NCBI GenBank assembly: GCA_013813875.1
Contig: JACCQZ010000337.1
Coordinates: forward strand, 1 to 46,853
DNA length: 46,853 nucleotides
Reading direction: 5' to 3'
From: Gemmatimonadales bacterium
Lineage (GTDB): Bacteria; Gemmatimonadota; Gemmatimonadetes; Gemmatimonadales; GWC2-71-9
Part shown: positions 42,477 through 46,853 of the stretch, in pieces
How the letters are laid out: each line of letters begins with the position of its first letter
How positions within the stretch are numbered: position 1 is the first letter of the stretch
Notes under the pieces: model-generated
Databases searched by the model: none
Told to the model about the DNA's origin: nothing
The model's input: the letters and a program-made list of their open reading frames with translations, nothing else
Translations under genes and position numbers: made by a program

Positions 42477-42632
42477 ATGTACATTGACCCTACCACCGGG
42501 AGCCTCGTGCTCCAGCTAGTTGCCGCCGGCGTCATGTCCGGGCTCGCCATGATGTCCCGAGTACGCGAATCAGTGAAGTCCCTCTTCCGGTCCCTCGATC
42601 CGCGCGGCGGCCGGTGGACTCAGAAGTTGTAG
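42477..42632 (+). CDS. Small membrane-associated protein (MYIDPTTGS type)
   Basis: A 51-residue protein, MYIDPTTGSLVLQLVAAGVM then SGLAMMSRVRESVKSLFRSL. The invariant-looking MYIDP-TGS start followed by one amphipathic/hydrophobic helix and a basic end recurs as a small gene beside glycan- or envelope-related genes. I recognise the pattern but know no function. The ATG has GGAG nine bases upstream. Its 3' end overlaps the next gene's GTG by 19 bases, indicating coupled translation. Confidence 0.75.
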   Translation: MYIDPTTGSLVLQLVAAGVMSGLAMMSRVRESVKSLFRSLDPRGGRWTQKL

Positions 42633-44008
42633 GTGGGTCGTTCCGTGACCCCAGCGGGTTCCTCTATACCCGCAACGGCACCCTCTATCGCCAGGTAAAT
42701 CGCGTCTTCCAAGACCGGCTCGCCGCCTTTGTCGGCTCCGGTCTGTATGACGAGCTTGCCCGTGACAGGCTCCTCATTCCGCACCGCCCGGTGGGCTTGG
42801 AGCTCGCGGCCACGGCTGAGGCGTGCGCGGTGTTGCAGCCCGAGCGGGTCGGATTCATCTCCTATCCCTATGAGTGGCCCTTCGGCTGGCTGCGGGACGC
42901 GGCGCTGCTGACGCTGGAGCTGCAGGAGCGGGCGCTCACCCGTGATTTCACTCTCCGGGACGCCAGCGCCTATAACGTGCAGTTGCACGAGGGGCGCCTC
43001 ATTTTCATTGACACCCTCTCGTTCGAGCCTCGGGTGGAAGGGGCGCCGTGGGCGGCCTACGGCCAATTCTGCGAGCACTTCCTGGTGCCGCTCGCGCTCA
43101 TGAGTATGCGCGACATCCGCTGCGGGAGCCTCCTCCGCTCGCACATAGACGGGATACCCCTCGACCTCGGCAGCCGCCTTCTCCCCGCCAGCACCTGGAT
43201 CCGGCCCGGCACCGCGCTGCACGTCCACCTGCATGCCTGGGCCCAGAGCCGCTACGCCCAGGGCGATTCACGCCGGGCCAGCCGCAAACGCGCCGTGAGC
43301 CGGCAGGCGGCGCTGGGCCTGGTCAAGAATCTTCGGAGCATCATCGAGCGGTTGACCTGGACCCCGGCGGGCACCGAATGGGCCGACTACACTCTGGACA
43401 ACAACTATTCTCAGGCCGCCTCCGCTTCGAAGCGGGAGATCGTCACCGGTCTGCTGGGCGGAGCGGGGCCGCAGGTGGTCTGGGACCTGGGCGCCAACAC
43501 CGGTGAGTACAGCCGAGCGGCCCGGGAGCTGGCACTGCGCGTCATCTCCTTCGACGTTGACCCCGCGGCGGTGGAGCGGAACTACCGGCGGGTGCGCGCC
43601 GAGGGTGAAAGCGGCATCGTGCCGCTGCTGCTCGACCTGGCCAACCCCTCCCCCGCCCAGGGCTGGGCCCATGACGAGCGCCTCTCGCTGGAATCGCGTG
43701 GCCCCGCCGACGCGCTGCTCGCGCTGGCGCTGGTGCACCATCTGGCGATCGGCCACAACCTGCCGCTGGAGCGCATCGCGTCGTTCCTGTCGCGGTTGGG
43801 CAGGAGCCTGCTGATCGAGTTCGTGCCCAAGAGCGACTCCCAGGTGCAGCGTCTCCTGCAGAGCCGCCCCGACATTTTTCCCGGCTACAGCCGTGAGGGC
43901 TTCGAAGCCGCCTTCCGCCGCCACTTCCGTATCGAGGCCGCGCGGCCGGTGGCCGAGTCGGAGCGCACGCTTTACCTGATGACGTCCTGCGCCGCCGGGC
44001 GCGCATGA
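42614..44008 (+). CDS. Kinase-like plus SAM-dependent methyltransferase protein
   Basis: A 464-residue two-domain protein. Residues about 1-240 have SYPYEWPFGWLRDAALLTL and LRDASAYN with D116 and N121 five apart, then FIDTLSFE (D133). This mimics the D(x4)N and metal-Asp of aminoglycoside/protein kinase-like active sites. Residues about 275-464 are a class I methyltransferase with DLGANTGEYS (about 291-300), FDVDP and LALALVHHLAIG. Relatives are annotated only as methyltransferases. The start is GTG at 42614, inside the preceding small gene. The stop overlaps the membrane sulfatase-fold gene (ATGA). Substrate unknown; surface glycans are a plausible target. Confidence 0.78.
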   Translation: MDSEVVGGSFRDPSGFLYTRNGTLYRQVNRVFQDRLAAFVGSGLYDELARDRLLIPHRPVGLELAATAEACAVLQPERVGFISYPYEWPFGWLRDAALLTLELQERALTRDFTLRDASAYNVQLHEGRLIFIDTLSFEPRVEGAPWAAYGQFCEHFLVPLALMSMRDIRCGSLLRSHIDGIPLDLGSRLLPASTWIRPGTALHVHLHAWAQSRYAQGDSRRASRKRAVSRQAALGLVKNLRSIIERLTWTPAGTEWADYTLDNNYSQAASASKREIVTGLLGGAGPQVVWDLGANTGEYSRAARELALRVISFDVDPAAVERNYRRVRAEGESGIVPLLLDLANPSPAQGWAHDERLSLESRGPADALLALALVHHLAIGHNLPLERIASFLSRLGRSLLIEFVPKSDSQVQRLLQSRPDIFPGYSREGFEAAFRRHFRIEAARPVAESERTLYLMTSCAAGRA

Positions 44009-45543
44009 GACCTCGGCTCACCCATCTCTATCCGTTTCTGCTCGCCCTGCCCAGAATCCTCAACATCGTAGTGGACAACCCGGGGGAGTGGAGCGCCGGC
44101 GACCTGGCGGCGGTGCTGGCCGCGGTGCTGGCGGCCTGCGCGGTGGTGTACGGAGTCACTGTGTTTTTGGTGCGCGGCCGGCGGCTGGACCAGCTGCCGC
44201 CTCTGGTGACATTCGCCGCTGTTCTCTGGTTCTACGGCTATTCAGCGACGTTCAATCAGATCGGCCCGTTGCTGGGCCCGGCCCCTCACCTCGTTCTCGT
44301 CGCGGCGGGTATGCTGGTGACCGCCGGCGCGATCCGCTGGCTGAGCAGGCGCCCAGGAGCGAGCGAGCGGCTGGGGGCATTTCTCACCATCGTCGGGGCG
44401 GTGATCGTCGTGTGGCAGATCGTGGGGACGCTGCGGACTATAGTCCGCTCGCGAGCGGATCTGGGGCAGAGCCAGGTGATCCGTCGGCTGAGCCGCCCCA
44501 TCGGCCCTGCGCCCACCTCTACCGGTTCACGGCCGGACATCTACCTGATCGTGCTCGACGAGTACGCCAACTCCGGCGAGCTCCGCGAACGGTTCGGGTA
44601 CGATAACACCGCCTTCGAGGACAGCCTGGGCCGACTCGGTTTCGTGATCCCCCGCTCGGTGCGGAGTAACTACGCTCACACCCTGCTCTCGATCCCGTCT
44701 CTCCTGAACGCTTCGCACCTGACCGACCTCACGGGCGAGCTGGGCGCTGCCGCCACCGATCCGACGGTGCCGAACCATCTGGCGGAGTACAACCGCAGCA
44801 TGCGGTTCCTCAACGCCAGAGGCTACAGCATCCGGTTCTTTCCGTCGCTCTGGTGGGGGGCCACCCGCCGGAGCGAGCTCGCCGACGTCGAATACCAGCC
44901 GTGGCGGGGGTTTTCTCTTACCCGCGCGCTGAGTCGGTCGGAGCTGCGCCGGACGGTGCGCCGCCTTACGGCCCTCAGTCTGTTGCCGGGGCACAGCGCC
45001 GCCGATGCCGAGTACGTGCGGCAAACCTTCGCGGGGCTCGCCGGAGTGCCTTCGGTAGAGGCGCCGACGTTCACGTTTGCACACGTACTGAGTCCGCACG
45101 CGCCCTATGTGCTCGACGGAGATTGCCAGGCCACGGAGCTCACCCGCCGCCGCGGCGCCGCCCAGGCGGGGGCCTACCTCGACCAGCTTCGGTGTGTAAA
45201 CCGGCTGGTTCTGAACCTGGTCACTACGCTGCTGACCAGGTCGAAGGAACCACCGGTGATCCTGTTGCAGGGGGATCACGGCACCAGTACCCTTCGCTAC
45301 TTCTCGGCTCCGAGCGCGGAACTGATCCCGCCGGACGCCGCCCGTGAGCGGCTGGGCGCCTTCGGTGCCTACTATCTGCCGGGCGCGGGCGCCACGCTCC
45401 CCGATACCGTCACGGTGGTGAATGTCATGGGCCATGTGCTCCGCGGCTACTTCGGGGCCGAGCTCCCCTCGGAGCCGAACGACAGCTATCTCTCCCTGGA
45501 ACAGTCGCCCTATGATCTTCACCGCGTGACCCGGCTTCACTGA
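44005..45543 (+). CDS. Membrane-anchored sulfatase-fold protein
   Basis: A 512-residue protein with four or five hydrophobic segments in residues 1-150 (at about 33-57, 66-90, 94-112 and 124-143). An alkaline phosphatase/sulfatase-fold domain follows (about 175-480). Motifs: DIYLIVLDEYAN (D178, D185), SNYAHTLLSIPSLLN (likely nucleophile T226), HVLSPHAPY and LLQGDHGTS. The layout resembles LtaS or phosphoethanolamine transferases, which move head groups between lipids and glycans. The presence of Thr rather than Cys in the nucleophile segment argues for a transferase rather than a formylglycine sulfatase. The ATG overlaps the previous stop. Confidence 0.78.
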   Translation: MRPRLTHLYPFLLALPRILNIVVDNPGEWSAGDLAAVLAAVLAACAVVYGVTVFLVRGRRLDQLPPLVTFAAVLWFYGYSATFNQIGPLLGPAPHLVLVAAGMLVTAGAIRWLSRRPGASERLGAFLTIVGAVIVVWQIVGTLRTIVRSRADLGQSQVIRRLSRPIGPAPTSTGSRPDIYLIVLDEYANSGELRERFGYDNTAFEDSLGRLGFVIPRSVRSNYAHTLLSIPSLLNASHLTDLTGELGAAATDPTVPNHLAEYNRSMRFLNARGYSIRFFPSLWWGATRRSELADVEYQPWRGFSLTRALSRSELRRTVRRLTALSLLPGHSAADAEYVRQTFAGLAGVPSVEAPTFTFAHVLSPHAPYVLDGDCQATELTRRRGAAQAGAYLDQLRCVNRLVLNLVTTLLTRSKEPPVILLQGDHGTSTLRYFSAPSAELIPPDAARERLGAFGAYYLPGAGATLPDTVTVVNVMGHVLRGYFGAELPSEPNDSYLSLEQSPYDLHRVTRLH

Positions 45544-45551
45544 GCACACTC

Positions 45552-46610
45552 ATGCAACGCACGAACGCGCTGTCGCTGATCGCCGTTCTTCTCGCGCTGG
45601 CGGGCCTCTCGTGCGGGCGGGCGCCGGGTGCCGGTCCTCCGCTTCCTGATACCGTGCCGGCCGATCCTCGGGCGCTGCTCTCGGCCCTGGCTGCCGACTC
45701 CATGGAAGGGCGGGCCACCGCCACGGCGGGGTCGGCGAGGGCGGCACGCCTGATTGCGGGGCGAATGCGGGCCCTCGGACTCGAGCCGGCGGGCGACAGC
45801 GGCTACTTCCAGCGGGTGCCGCTCACCCTGACGCGCGGGGCCGATGGCGCCAGAGGGCTCCAGCTTCTGGGGCCCGGGCATGCGGACAGCGCGCCGGCGG
45901 GACAACCGGTGATGGACGTCAACGTCATCGGCCTCCTCCGCGGCGTCGACTCCGCGCTGGGGGATGAGGCGGTCGTGGTCGGCGCCCACTTCGACCATCT
46001 CGGCATCGGCGCGCCGGTAGCGGGCGACTCGATCTACAACGGGGCGGACGACGACGCGTCGGGCGTCGTCGCCGTGCTCGGTGCCGCTCAGGCGCTGGCC
46101 GGCGGGCCGCCGCCGCGGCGCACCGTGGTGTTCCTGATCACCACCGGCGAGGAGCAGGGGCTGCTCGGCACCCGCTGGTACATTGATCATCCGGCCGTGC
46201 CGCTGGAGCGGACGGTCGCCGATCTTCAGGTCGAGATGATCGGCCGGCCCGACTCGCTTGCGGGCGGCCCTGGCCGCGCGTGGCTCACCGGCTACGAACG
46301 CTCGACCATGGGCCGGCAGCTCGCCGCGGCGGGCATCCCCGTCGTGGATGACCCCCGGCCCGCGTTCGACTTCTTTCTGCGGAGCGACAACATCGCATTC
46401 GCCCGCCGCGGGATCCCGGCCCACACCCTCTCCTCCTACAATCTCCACACCGATTATCACCAGCCCTCCGACGAGGTCGAGCGGGTGGACTTCGATCATC
46501 TCGCGCGGCTGCTGGACGCCACGGCGCGGGCGGTGCGCGTGCTGGCCGACGGAGACGCTCCCCGGTGGAACCCAGGCGGCCGGCCCGAACCGTCCGGCGC
46601 CGGGTCATGA
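45552..46610 (+). CDS. M28-family metallopeptidase lipoprotein
   Basis: A 352-residue protein with a signal sequence ending in a lipobox (AGLSC, Cys21). The M28 catalytic domain binds two zinc ions through GAHFDHLG (His), NGADDDASGVV (Asp), TTGEEQGLLG (Glu pair), a VEMIGRPD segment and YHQPSDEVER (His). These are aminopeptidases or carboxypeptidases; membrane anchoring puts it in the periplasm. The ATG is 8 bases after the preceding stop, so it may be co-transcribed with the trio upstream. Its stop overlaps the next start. Confidence 0.9.
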   Translation: MQRTNALSLIAVLLALAGLSCGRAPGAGPPLPDTVPADPRALLSALAADSMEGRATATAGSARAARLIAGRMRALGLEPAGDSGYFQRVPLTLTRGADGARGLQLLGPGHADSAPAGQPVMDVNVIGLLRGVDSALGDEAVVVGAHFDHLGIGAPVAGDSIYNGADDDASGVVAVLGAAQALAGGPPPRRTVVFLITTGEEQGLLGTRWYIDHPAVPLERTVADLQVEMIGRPDSLAGGPGRAWLTGYERSTMGRQLAAAGIPVVDDPRPAFDFFLRSDNIAFARRGIPAHTLSSYNLHTDYHQPSDEVERVDFDHLARLLDATARAVRVLADGDAPRWNPGGRPEPSGAGS

Positions 46611-46853
46611 CGCTGGCCTCTCTGTGGCAGGTCCTCAAGCGCGCCTTTGCCGGCTGGTGGAACGACAACGTGCCCCGGCTCGGCGCCTCGCTCTCGTTTT
46701 ACACGCTGTTCGCGCTCGCCCCCATTCTCATCGTCGCCATCGCGATCGCCGGGTTCTTTTTCGGCCCCGAGGCGGTGCGGGGCGAGATCGTGGGACAGGT
46801 GCGCGGGTTGGTGGGTACCGAGGGTGCGCGCGCGGTGCAGGCCATGCTGGAGG
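46607..46853 (+). CDS. YihY/BrkB-family membrane protein (5' part only)
   Basis: The first 82 codons are present and the gene runs off the window. The sequence WQVLKRAFAGWWNDNVPRLGASLSFYTLFALAPILIVAIAIAGFFFG has the invariant GASLSFYTLFALAP of the YihY/UPF0761 (formerly ribonuclease BN/BrkB) family of polytopic inner-membrane proteins. Function is unsettled; transport is suggested. The ATG overlaps the M28 stop by four bases (ATGA). Confidence 0.88.
   Translation, partial: MTLASLWQVLKRAFAGWWNDNVPRLGASLSFYTLFALAPILIVAIAIAGFFFGPEAVRGEIVGQVRGLVGTEGARAVQAMLE

Overview
The window looks like part of a chromosome of a high-GC, Gram-negative, probably heterotrophic soil bacterium. Gemmatimonadota is my best guess. 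This is inferred from: a SusC/SusD-type outer-membrane pair in a high-GC genome, TonB receptors with a carboxypeptidase-regulatory N-terminal domain, many secreted peptidases and amidohydrolases, frequent GTG/TTG starts, and intergenic palindromes of the TGTCAYCC type. No rRNA or other decisive marker is present, and I see no tRNA, CRISPR array, insertion sequence, phage gene or integrase. Gene density is high, and many neighbours overlap by 1-26 bases.

Layout. 1-90: the end of a MoaD-like sulfur carrier. 99-2788 (minus): a BON-domain protein, an exonuclease/endonuclease/phosphatase-fold hydrolase and a cardiolipin-synthase-like phospholipase D, probably one operon. 2974-4331: an elongation factor P with an unusual loop residue, a truncated VOC gene and a nitroreductase. 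4419-8659: a secreted coiled-coil protein, a DUF72 protein, a small lipoprotein, a phospholipid-type methyltransferase, a ferritin-like protein and endonuclease IV. 8867-12338: a lytic transglycosylase facing a bifunctional penicillin-binding protein, then a YtxH-type protein with a clear terminator. 12728-16093: an unrecognised single-pass membrane protein, a CpsB-type PHP phosphatase and a class I aminotransferase. 16373-19477: two lipoproteins, an OmpA-family protein and an NmrA-type oxidoreductase.

19636-31002 is a peptide- and nutrient-acquisition region: a secreted amidohydrolase, a secreted S9 peptidase with a small lipoprotein, a SusC/SusD pair on the minus strand and a divergent TonB receptor. 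31208-37260 is a tight six-gene plus-strand run: phytoene-desaturase-like FAD oxidoreductase, cupin, DUF485, ActP-like Na+/solute symporter, arginase-family ureohydrolase and secreted M20 peptidase. 37480-40918 (minus) holds an unrecognised protein, fumarylacetoacetase and a Rieske oxygenase alpha subunit. A Sad/GabD-type aldehyde dehydrogenase diverges from it. 42477-45543 is a translationally coupled trio: a 51-residue membrane protein, a kinase-like plus methyltransferase protein and a membrane sulfatase-fold protein. The window ends with an M28 peptidase lipoprotein and the start of a YihY/BrkB membrane protein.

Most genes are housekeeping, envelope or catabolic. The best candidates for something undescribed are the 42477-45543 trio, the unknown protein leading the fumarylacetoacetase operon, and the ureohydrolase/symporter operon. 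Functions beyond family level are inference from motifs and context; no database search was possible.
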